Under the pieces are notes generated by a model. The model ran no database searches and was not told the origin of the DNA. It worked only from the letters and a program-made list of their open reading frames with translations. Below are positions 7,555-14,878 of a DNA stretch of 34,681 bases, one piece after another. The stretch covers positions 1 to 34,681 of the forward strand of contig JAGAZE010000030.1 of NCBI GenBank assembly GCA_017940185.1, given 5' to 3'. The stretch is from Bacteroidaceae bacterium (GTDB lineage: Bacteria > Bacteroidota > Bacteroidia > Bacteroidales > Bacteroidaceae). Position 1 is the first letter of the stretch. Every line of letters begins with the position of its first letter. A program made the translations under genes and the position numbers.

Positions 7555-10040
7555 TTCACGATTATTTTCTTGCCGTTGTAGATGTAGATGCCCGTTGTGG
7601 TGGGTTGCTTGTCGAGCTTCACGCCTTGCAGGGTGTACCAGCAGGCGTTCTCGCTCTTATTGGCATTGCCGTTGGCATTGATGGTGGTGATGCCTGTGGG
7701 TGTGTCGTTGTCTTCGAGCGCGATGGCCAGCTTGCCATTGCTTGCCAGGTTGAAGATGTGTGGCATGTGTGCGCGGCTGATGGAGAAGTAGGCGCGGTTG
7801 GGCTGCATCCAGTAGGTATGGTTGCCGTCGAAGGAAGGCTGTGAGTTGGTCTGCACGAAGTAGCCCTTCGACACGCCGAAGTTGATGTAGTGTATGTCGT
7901 TGTCGAGCGCATCGTTGCCCTCCTCCACATCGACGAGGTTGACGAAGGTGCCGTAGCTGGTGGGGATGGCGTTGCCGTTCACCACTACGCCCTTGCCCAT
8001 GCGACCGTAGCGTTGGTAGTCGAAGTTGAGCGGGTTGTTTTCGCCCCCCTCCAGCGTACCGTTGAAGCGCTCGCTGATGTCGGCATGCACCACGTCGTGG
8101 ATAGCATCCTGGAAGGGATAGGGGCTCTCCGCCCAGTAGGGGAAGAGCGGATAGCGTTCGGGCGTGCCGATAATCACGTTGTGGTCGTTCTCCCTGTCGT
8201 GGTTGGCGCGGAAGTGCTCGGCTATCTTCTCACGGTCTTGATACATCTGGTCGGCATCGGGCCAATAACACTGGTAGTCCACATCGCTGTAAGTACCTGA
8301 ATAGTAGTGTGCCAGATCTTCGCGTGTGAGTTCTTCCACAGTATAGTCATACTGCTCTGGGTGGCTTATGGCTTCTCGGATTTTGTCTACGCGCACGCCT
8401 GAGGGAAAGTTATAATACTTATACTTCACGGGATTGGTCTGCACGGGGTTTCTTAGGTCGGCCCAGTCATACACTATCCACTCATCGTTGTTGGCGAGCG
8501 ACGATTTGTCGGCCCGTTCCCATGTGCGGTTGGTGAGCATATCGTCGAAAGCCTCTGCGTTCATATTGAGCTGATACTTGGCTATGACCGCTCCTCCTTC
8601 GGGGAAGTACATGGCAGGCGGCACCAGATAGGTGGCGGGGCGTGCAAAGTCGATGATCACGCCCGTGTTGGCGGGTACGATACCGTCGGCTACGGCTCGG
8701 CGTCCTATCTGCGGCACGTCGTCGGTACCGGCATTGGCGTGGTAGGTATGCACGGTGTAGGGCATGATCGACTGCGGATAGCCCGAGGCACTGCTACCGC
8801 TGAAGCTGTAGTCGGTGAAGAAGCCGTCGAACTGCTCTATGTTGATATCGTCACCGCGTGTACCCATAAAGGCACGTATGGCTGTGGGGTTGCTCGACAG
8901 CAGCAGCGGAGTGACGGTATGCGTTGCCTCATCGAAGATGTCTATCGTGTTGCTGTACATGTAGGAGGGGGTACTCGAATCGGTATAGGTGAGGGGCAGG
9001 CTTTTCCGCGGTGACGTAGCGGGGGCGGGGCTGCCGCTGAAGGCAGGGCGGGGAATCAGTTCCGATGGGTCTTCTCCTTCAATAGACGTTGACTGGCTCC
9101 ACTCTTCTATTATCATATCAGGACGAAGACACAAGTAATCGTTCTTCCACGAAGTGGTGGCGATGAGGCGCTGATAGGGGGTGATGTTGTAGAGATTGTA
9201 GTCGATGGCGGCTGGTGTGTTGCCGTTGTGCGTGCCCAGTTTCATCTTCACGCGATACATGTGATACGGGTAGGTGCCCATCACGCTATGCTCCAGATAG
9301 CGGGAGATGCTGCCACTGGGCACGATGATGCGCAGACAGCCGAGATACCAGTCTTCATTCTCGTCCTTATAAGGCCCTACCTGCCCGAACAGCGGACTAC
9401 TTCCGCTGTAATCATCGACAAAGAGAGGAGGTGTGGGGTGGTTGCTGAAGTCTACCGTCACCTCACACTGCTGACCGGAGAAGGCACCCTCGCCGACACT
9501 CTCCCACTGTCCTACCTTGATGTACGACATGTTGCATTCTTCGAAAGCCCGTTCTCCAATGGTCCTAATCCCTTCAGGAAATCCGTCGAGCGACGTAAGT
9601 GCTGTTTGGGAAAAGGCCAGTTCGTGGATAAACGTCACGCTGTTGGGCAGCAACACGGTGTGCAACTTGCTGCATCCTGCAAAGGCTTCGTATGCTATCT
9701 CATCTAACGCGGTAGCGGAGAGGTCGGCACGCTCAAGATTGGTGCAACCATAAAAGGCATCGGATTGCATTTCGATGATTGAGAAGGGGAGGGTCACCGA
9801 GGTCATGTCATCGCAATCTTCAAAACCTTGAGAGCTCACAGCGGTGACATTATATGTGGTGTTGTCGTACGTCACCTGTGCGGGTACGACTACATCGCCG
9901 CTCACATTGAAGGCTGCAACCGATACGTTGTTTGTGTTGTTGATGACACTATACTTGAATGTGCCATCGTTCCAAGACTGAGCGTGCAGCACCGACAACG
10001 ACAGCACACTCATCATAAGCATGAGTAAACGTCTTTTCAT
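7551..10040 (-). CDS. BspA-like leucine-rich repeat surface protein
   Basis: The 829-residue protein begins with a signal peptide (MKRRLLMLMMSVLSLSVLHA|Q). Residues about 70-200 hold LRR_5/BspA-type repeats: successive blocks of the form SVTLPFSIIEMQSDAFYGC, EIAYEAFAGCSKL and TIGERAFEECNM. A long non-repeat region follows. The last 35 residues (WYTLQGVKLDKQP, then TGIYIYNGKKIIVK) have the form of the C-terminal strands seen in many Prevotella secreted proteins and resemble T9SS sorting domains. BspA relatives bind host proteins or other bacteria, but the ligand here cannot be read. It has its own promoter and is followed by a coupled small gene. Confidence 0.85.
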   Translation of the reverse strand: MKRRLLMLMMSVLSLSVLHAQSWNDGTFKYSVINNTNNVSVAAFNVSGDVVVPAQVTYDNTTYNVTAVSSQGFEDCDDMTSVTLPFSIIEMQSDAFYGCTNLERADLSATALDEIAYEAFAGCSKLHTVLLPNSVTFIHELAFSQTALTSLDGFPEGIRTIGERAFEECNMSYIKVGQWESVGEGAFSGQQCEVTVDFSNHPTPPLFVDDYSGSSPLFGQVGPYKDENEDWYLGCLRIIVPSGSISRYLEHSVMGTYPYHMYRVKMKLGTHNGNTPAAIDYNLYNITPYQRLIATTSWKNDYLCLRPDMIIEEWSQSTSIEGEDPSELIPRPAFSGSPAPATSPRKSLPLTYTDSSTPSYMYSNTIDIFDEATHTVTPLLLSSNPTAIRAFMGTRGDDINIEQFDGFFTDYSFSGSSASGYPQSIMPYTVHTYHANAGTDDVPQIGRRAVADGIVPANTGVIIDFARPATYLVPPAMYFPEGGAVIAKYQLNMNAEAFDDMLTNRTWERADKSSLANNDEWIVYDWADLRNPVQTNPVKYKYYNFPSGVRVDKIREAISHPEQYDYTVEELTREDLAHYYSGTYSDVDYQCYWPDADQMYQDREKIAEHFRANHDRENDHNVIIGTPERYPLFPYWAESPYPFQDAIHDVVHADISERFNGTLEGGENNPLNFDYQRYGRMGKGVVVNGNAIPTSYGTFVNLVDVEEGNDALDNDIHYINFGVSKGYFVQTNSQPSFDGNHTYWMQPNRAYFSISRAHMPHIFNLASNGKLAIALEDNDTPTGITTINANGNANKSENACWYTLQGVKLDKQPTTTGIYIYNGKKIIVK

Positions 10041-10110
10041 TGCAAAGTTGTTTTTGTATAAGTAAGTATTATTAGTAGTCTACAAAACTATCGCTTTTCA
10101 AAAGGTGCGG

Positions 10111-10139
10111 CAAAGGTACGAAAAAAATTGGCGACCAAA
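10111..10139 (-). promoter_or_regulatory. promoter of the BspA-like gene
   Basis: On the minus strand TACCTTTG (10111-10118) is a perfect -7 box. The nearest upstream TTTG (10136-10139) is 17 bases away, shorter than the usual 19-21. The leader to ATG 10040 is about 65 bases. Confidence 0.6.
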
Positions 10140-10221
10140 ATAATATACACCTTTTTTCAGCCCACGCACGATACCAGGCGGACATTATCCGCTCGACGAC
10201 GGAGTTGCACCGAATTATTCC

Positions 10222-10229
10222 TACCTTTG
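10222..10229 (+). promoter_or_regulatory. -7 box of the bcp promoter
   Basis: TACCTTTG is a perfect -7 box 32 bases before the ATG at 10262. No TTTG stands at the expected distance upstream, so the -33 element is weak or absent. Confidence 0.5.
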
Positions 10230-10261
10230 CCCGACATCAGACACACATAAACAGACAACTT

Positions 10262-10720
10262 ATGAACATTGGAGACAAAGCGCCCGAACTGCTGGGCACC
10301 GACGAACAGGGACGCGAAATACGTCTGAGCGACTACCGAGGCCGCAAACTCATACTCTACTTCTATCCTAAAGACAACACTGCCGGCTGCACAGCGGAAG
10401 CATGCAGCCTGCGCGACCACTATGCCGACCTGCAAGCAGCAGGCTACGAGGTGGTGGGCGTGAGCAAAGACTCGGCCGACTCACACGGAAAGTTCAAAGC
10501 CAAGCATGCACTGCCCTTCCCGCTTATAGCCGATGTCGACACACAACTGCTGCAAGCCATGGGAGCATGGGGAGAAAAAAACATGTACGGGCGCAAGGTG
10601 ATGGGCACCGTGCGCACCACATTCATCATCAACGAAGAGGGCGTGATAGAAAACATCTTCAGCGGCCGGGAGATAAAGACCAAGGAGCACGCCAAGCAGA
10701 TACTCGCCACCACAGAATAA
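10262..10720 (+). CDS. bcp: thioredoxin-dependent thiol peroxidase (peroxiredoxin BCP/PrxQ)
   Basis: A cytoplasmic peroxiredoxin that reduces hydrogen and alkyl peroxides using thioredoxin. It has 152 residues, the usual size. The fold-defining stretch LILYFYPKDNTAGCTAEACS carries the peroxidatic Cys43 and, five residues on, Cys48, the pattern of the BCP/PrxQ subfamily whose resolving cysteine lies in the same helix. It is followed by GVSKDS and FPLIAD, also conserved. The frame is open upstream but the ATG at 10262, just after the promoter box, begins the conserved MNIGDKAPEL. It is followed 116 bases later by the MGMT-type gene. Confidence 0.93.
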   Translation: MNIGDKAPELLGTDEQGREIRLSDYRGRKLILYFYPKDNTAGCTAEACSLRDHYADLQAAGYEVVGVSKDSADSHGKFKAKHALPFPLIADVDTQLLQAMGAWGEKNMYGRKVMGTVRTTFIINEEGVIENIFSGREIKTKEHAKQILATTE

Positions 10721-10836
10721 CACCACACCATGCCACACACCGACCGACAGCTCCGCATCGCAGCGATGGAGGAGCACCTTGACTGCACCCTTTTACTCCA
10801 TCACACCTTAGCCCCTTGCCCGACTACCGCTCACAC

Positions 10837-11181
10837 ATGACGCCTGCTGAGGCGCTCGCCTTTCGTCAACAGGTGCTGGCCATCGTTGCACAGATTCCCC
10901 GTGGACACGTCTGCACCTACGGCCTCATTGCCGCATGGGCAGGGTGGCCCGACCATGCACGCCACGTGGGAGGCATCATGCGCCACGCACCCGAGGCATT
11001 GCAACTGCCTTGCCACCGCGTGGTGAACCATGCCGGACGCACGGCGCCCGGATGGCTGCAACAGCGCATACTGCTGCAGCACGAAGGCATCACCTTCCGA
11101 GACAACGGCAACGTCGACATGCGACGACACCTGTGGCAACCACTGACCGACCCACCCGAGGCAGCACCTCAGAGCGTCTGA
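10837..11181 (+). CDS. short MGMT-family protein (O6-methylguanine methyltransferase DNA-binding domain) with active-site cysteine
   Basis: A 114-residue protein corresponding to only the DNA-binding/methyl-acceptor domain of O6-alkylguanine-DNA alkyltransferases. It keeps PCHRVV with Cys59, the methyl-acceptor position, so it differs from the alkyltransferase-like (ATL/YbaZ) proteins that have Trp there. IPRGHVCTYGLIA and HARHVGGIMRHAP carry the helix-turn-helix and the base-flipping arginine (Arg42). The N-terminal Ada/Ogt domain is missing, and so is most of the region normally found after the active site. It may repair alkylated bases or only flag them; the sequence cannot decide. The start is ATG 10837; an upstream TTG at 10816 is less likely. 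Confidence 0.8.
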   Translation: MTPAEALAFRQQVLAIVAQIPRGHVCTYGLIAAWAGWPDHARHVGGIMRHAPEALQLPCHRVVNHAGRTAPGWLQQRILLQHEGITFRDNGNVDMRRHLWQPLTDPPEAAPQSV

Positions 11182-11196
11182 GCACACACAATCTCA

Positions 11197-11530
11197 TTTT
11201 TGCCTGCACGCTTACACCAAACGCCATAAGCCACTGACTACCAGCGGCTCATAGAGTGCAAGCGAGTTTTTTTGCCTGCACTCGCTTACACCACGCTTAC
11301 ACAAGTATACTCTCTCGGCGAATGATGACTAAGGACGCTGACGCCTATCAGTATAATCCGCTACTGCAGACGGGGATGTCTGCGCTCCCATGAACCGCGT
11401 AAAACTGTCAGAAAAGTGCAGACAGGTGCAGACAGGTGCAGGCGAGTGCAGGCAAAAAAAATCGCCTGCACTCACAAACATACTAACTACCAAGCATTTA
11501 CGGCGATCAGTGCAAGCGTGCAGGCAAATT
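11197..11530. repeat. nested inverted-repeat element
   Basis: Two pairs of perfect inverted repeats are nested. The outer pair is tttgcctgcacgctt (11199-11213) and its exact complement (11514-11528), 15 bases. The inner pair is tttttttgcctgcactcgc (11267-11285) and its exact complement (11442-11460), 19 bases. All four share the core TTTGCCTGCAC. Inside lies a small stem, GCAGAC-ggggat-GTCTGC (11366-11383), and two gtgcagacag direct copies just before 11440. Additional short hairpins form around each inner arm. No ORF of note fits inside, so a MITE-like element or a structured transcript are both possible. Confidence 0.65.
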
Positions 11531-11558
11531 TGAAAACTCTTCTTCTAAAGCCAAAACG

Positions 11559-11678
11559 CAACTATTGCCCAATCACCTTCCAATCAGGCTCCAATCACAC
11601 GCCAACTATTGCCCAATCACCTTCCAATCAGGCTCCAATCACACTCCAACTATTCCCCAATCACCATGCAATCAGGCA
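11559..11678. repeat. 44-bp tandem repeat, 2.7 copies
   Basis: Units begin at 11559, 11603 and 11647, each with CAACTATTGCCCAATCACCT or a close variant. The first two differ at a single base; the third is degenerate and stops after about 32 bases. Within the unit CCAATCA recurs roughly every 10-11 bases. No matching coding frame. Confidence 0.85.
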
Positions 11679-11692
11679 ACACTCACAACTGG

Positions 11693-11732
11693 TCAACTTG
11701 TCAACTCATCAACTTGTCTACTCGTCAACTTC
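11693..11732. repeat. 8-bp tandem repeat, 5 copies
   Basis: Five consecutive 8-mers, tcaacttg / tcaactca / tcaacttg / tctactcg / tcaacttc. Noncoding, just after the 44-bp repeat. Confidence 0.75.
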
Positions 11733-11820
11733 TAAAAGCTCACACTAATGGGTACGGACAGACACGGATAAATGTCTCGCTGAAGACACGGAACGATAAC
11801 GTTAACGAGAACATATATCA

Positions 11821-11856
11821 AAAAAACAATCGGGCAGATGATGTGCTGCCCGATTG
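11821..11856 (-). terminator. intrinsic terminator of the LRR operon
   Basis: On the minus strand an 11-base perfect stem (caatcgggcag / ctgcccgattg, 8-base loop) is followed directly by a T-run (A-run at 11820-11826 on the plus strand). It lies about 40 bases after the LRR stop codon. Confidence 0.85.
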
Positions 11857-11894
11857 GATGGTGGATGGGATGTCGTCGTGTGTGGTGCGGGGTG

Positions 11895-14855
11895 TTATGG
11901 GTTGACGATGACTTTCTTGCCGTTGCGCAGGTAGACACCTGGCTGTGTGGGTACTGCCGGCAGGCGGCGGCCGTCGAGGGTGTGCCAAGTGTGGGCATCA
12001 TCGTTGTCATTGCTGTCGAGGGTGGTGATGGCGGTGATGATGTCGTCGAGGGTGAAGCCCTTGAGCTGATCTGCCATAGCAGCGGGCACTTTCAGGTAGG
12101 CTGCATGGGCAGGATTGGTGATGGTGGTACCCTCTGCCGTCTGTTGCCAGAAGCCTACGCCGGCATCAGTCTGGCCGGCGGGCGGCGTGGTGAGCTGGAA
12201 GTAGACGTAGTCGGTCTGGCTGTCGGTGTAGAGTGTGTCGGAGCCGCAGAGCATCGATGCTTCATCGCGTGTGCCGGGTGTGAGGGCGATGGGGAAGGTG
12301 TAGGTGTCATCGGTGGTGGAGGCTACTACGACGCCTTGCCCTGCCGGGATGACATCGCCGGCGCGGTAGGTGTGGCTGACGGTGAGCTGTCCGTCGGCTA
12401 CCTTATAGGTGTAAGCTTCGACCCCTTCGGGAACGGTGAGTGCCAGGTCGGAATAGTAGAGGGTGGAATAGTACTTCGTATCCTTAGCCTGTGGCAGGCT
12501 GCTGACGTGCAGGCTGACAGGGTCGGCATTGAGGGATTCTACGCGTGTGGCGATGCTCACGCCCATCATGACGCTGTCGGTGCCCACGCCGGTCTTATAA
12601 TAGTATTTCACAGTGCCGTCGCGCCAGTCGGCTTCGTTAAATCGCGTTGCATCGACGATGAGCAGGCGCTTGCCATTGGCTGTGGCGATGGCGGGTGTCT
12701 GTCCGGCAGCGAGTGTGGAGAGGCTGTCGATGCTTTCCGCCTTCATCGCCGCAGGCACTTCCATGGCTGCCATGCCGCCGTAGTAGCGCACGGTGAGTGT
12801 ATCGGTCTGCGGCAGGTAGGTAGCCTCGTAGAAGTTGCCCGGGTGGTAGTTGGTAGCTTCGAGCTTCTTGAGATTGGTGAAGTCGGCGTAGAGCAAGTGG
12901 TTGCCGTAGATATTGAGTGTGGCAACGGAGTCGTTGTGGGAGAGGTCGAGTTGCCTTATCTGTGCATTATGACAGGTCAGCGACTTGAGCAGTGTCTGTC
13001 GCGAGAGGTCGAGTTGTGAGATACGTGTCTGCCGCACATTGAGCGTCTCAATGAGGGGGTTGTTGGAGAGGTCGATGGATGCGATGTCATTGATGCCGCA
13101 GTTGAGTGTCTTCAGGCCTGGCAATTGGCTTACATCGATACTGCTGATGCCGGTGTTGAATGCCTGCAGATTCCACAGTGTAGCCGTGGCAGGCAGCTGT
13201 ACGTCGCCCAGTGAGGGGTTGTCGCGATAGGTAGCGTACTCTAGCTTGGTGTTGTGTGAGAGGTCGAGACCGTTTTGCAGGTTGTTGACATATAGGCGCA
13301 GCGAGCAGAGCTCGGTGTTGTTGGTGAGGTCGATGCTTTTGAGTGCGTTGTTGTTGGCATAGAGAACCTTCAGTGCCGGCAGTCGTGTCACATCGATGGT
13401 GGCCAGCGAGTCGTTGTTGATGACGATGGCTTCTTGCAGTGCTGTGCATGCGTTGAGGTCGGCAGATGTGAAGTTGCCATGCTGCATGGTGATGCTTTGC
13501 AGGTGGCTGTTGGCAGGCTGGCATACCGAGGTGTTCCACAGGCTGTAGTTGGAGGTGAAGCTCTTCAGCGTGGGCAGTGTGGCGAGTGTGGTGGAGAGTC
13601 CGTCGTTGTCCCACCGTGCATAGTTCATGGTGAGGCTGATGTCGGGGTTGCCTGACGAGATGAAGGTGAGCGGCTTCACGCGTGTGATGCTGTTGCCGTT
13701 GATGGTGATGGTGGACAGTTTGGACAGTCCGCTGATATTTACCTCGCTGAGCGAGCCGTTGATGCTGAGATCGAGTGTGGTGAGGTTGGGACATTTGGTG
13801 AGGTCGGCCTTGGTGAGGTTGCAGCTATACAGCGACACGCGTTGCAGACTGTCGCTCTTCGGCTGGGGTGTGCCGGCAAATGTTGAATATTGTGTGGAGA
13901 GATACTGTATGGTGGGCAGGTTGGTGAACAGGTTTTGCAGGGTGGTAGCATTCCATACCACCCAGTGTGCATACATGGATATGGGCTGGTTGTCGGTGTT
14001 TCCCTTGAAATATATGGGTACTCTTCTCGTAGTGGTAAATCCTTGTGTGATAGAGTTGAGCTTTTTCCACTTGCTGACATCGATGGTCTTGCCTGCCAGC
14101 TTCACGCATCGGTTGAGGTTGAGTGACTGTATGGCGCAGTTTTCCATGTGACTGAAGTCGATTTCCTCGAGTTCGGTGGCATAGGCGAGGTTGAGGTGTG
14201 TGCCCGAGTAGTATTTGGGCATTACGATGCGCTTGAGTGCCGACATGCCAGTGGCCGATGTGGGTATCTCCACCTGAGTGATGCTCGTACTGCTGATGGT
14301 TCCTCCCGTGATGAGTCGCACGCCTAAGGTACAGTTCACCTTTGAGAAGTCGAGCTCCTTCAGTTTCGGACAAGATGAGGTATATAATACGAAATGCTTC
14401 GCGTGGTTTACCTCGGGCAGTATAAGGTCGGTAAGCTCTTGGCTTCCTACGAGGCAGAGCGCCCACAGTTTCGTATTTTTCGACAGGTCGAGCGTACGTA
14501 TGCGGTTGCATCGCAAGTTGAGCACTTGCAGGTTGGGGAAATATTCGATACCTGTGAGGTCGGTGATGCGGTTGTTGTCGGTACCGTAGCTGGTATAGGC
14601 CATGGGTGCTACGTTGTCGCCGAGATTCAACGTAGGTGAGTCTCCGGTGAGGAGAAACTGTCCCAACGAAGTGATGGAGTTCATTATGTTGATGTCGACC
14701 TGATCGATGTTCCCGTCTTTGTTGTAGTCGGCAAACTGTTGTACGAAAGCTCTGAAGAGGGGATCGGGGAATGCTTCTTCAAAGGTTTTCGTCTGGGCTG
14801 CCATTGGCTGTACCATCAGCAGTCCTGCGATGAAGGATAGAATAGAGCGTTTCAT
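11895..14855 (-). CDS. internalin-like leucine-rich repeat surface protein with an EF-hand-like loop
   Basis: The 986-residue protein starts with a signal peptide (MKRSILSFIAGLLMVQPMAA|Q). At residues 43-54, DYNKDGNIDQVD is a 12-residue calcium-loop pattern like those of EF-hands and dockerins. A long run of LRRs follows to about residue 690, with classic units such as LQVLNLRCNRIRTLDLSKNT, LKTLNCGINDIASIDLSNNP and LKSLTCHNAQIRQLDLSHND. The rest is a beta-rich part ending WHTLDGRRLPAVPTQPGVYL-RNGKKVIVNP, a T9SS-sorting-like C-terminus similar to that of the LRR protein at 7551-10040. It begins only 23 bases after the glgB stop and has no promoter of its own that I can see, so it is probably the last gene of the MORN-glgB-LRR operon. 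Confidence 0.85.
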   Translation of the reverse strand: MKRSILSFIAGLLMVQPMAAQTKTFEEAFPDPLFRAFVQQFADYNKDGNIDQVDINIMNSITSLGQFLLTGDSPTLNLGDNVAPMAYTSYGTDNNRITDLTGIEYFPNLQVLNLRCNRIRTLDLSKNTKLWALCLVGSQELTDLILPEVNHAKHFVLYTSSCPKLKELDFSKVNCTLGVRLITGGTISSTSITQVEIPTSATGMSALKRIVMPKYYSGTHLNLAYATELEEIDFSHMENCAIQSLNLNRCVKLAGKTIDVSKWKKLNSITQGFTTTRRVPIYFKGNTDNQPISMYAHWVVWNATTLQNLFTNLPTIQYLSTQYSTFAGTPQPKSDSLQRVSLYSCNLTKADLTKCPNLTTLDLSINGSLSEVNISGLSKLSTITINGNSITRVKPLTFISSGNPDISLTMNYARWDNDGLSTTLATLPTLKSFTSNYSLWNTSVCQPANSHLQSITMQHGNFTSADLNACTALQEAIVINNDSLATIDVTRLPALKVLYANNNALKSIDLTNNTELCSLRLYVNNLQNGLDLSHNTKLEYATYRDNPSLGDVQLPATATLWNLQAFNTGISSIDVSQLPGLKTLNCGINDIASIDLSNNPLIETLNVRQTRISQLDLSRQTLLKSLTCHNAQIRQLDLSHNDSVATLNIYGNHLLYADFTNLKKLEATNYHPGNFYEATYLPQTDTLTVRYYGGMAAMEVPAAMKAESIDSLSTLAAGQTPAIATANGKRLLIVDATRFNEADWRDGTVKYYYKTGVGTDSVMMGVSIATRVESLNADPVSLHVSSLPQAKDTKYYSTLYYSDLALTVPEGVEAYTYKVADGQLTVSHTYRAGDVIPAGQGVVVASTTDDTYTFPIALTPGTRDEASMLCGSDTLYTDSQTDYVYFQLTTPPAGQTDAGVGFWQQTAEGTTITNPAHAAYLKVPAAMADQLKGFTLDDIITAITTLDSNDNDDAHTWHTLDGRRLPAVPTQPGVYLRNGKKVIVNP

Positions 14856-14878
14856 AGTTTTGAGTTTAAAATTGGTTG

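Larger units (their letters stand above)
11182..11894. other. 713-base repeat-rich gap without a recognisable gene
   Basis: No convincing coding frame was found. From left to right the gap holds a nested inverted-repeat element (11197-11530), a 44-bp tandem repeat (11559-11678), an 8-bp tandem repeat (11693-11732) and a terminator serving the minus-strand LRR gene (11821-11856). It separates the plus-strand MGMT-type gene from the end of the MORN-glgB-LRR operon. Confidence 0.75.

Noticed and set aside
10730-10840. 36-residue frame between bcp and the MGMT-type gene, ending in an ATGA overlap; RQLRIAAMEEHLD faintly recalls a DUF4298-like helix
   Set aside because: Too short, the sequence after the first helix is unlike any protein I know, and the overlap could be chance. 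At most a gene remnant.
11838-14100. Long open frames on the plus strand opposite the LRR gene and opposite glgB, POP and groEL
   Set aside because: They are antisense shadows caused by GC-biased codons; the minus-strand proteins have clear domains and the plus-strand translations have none.
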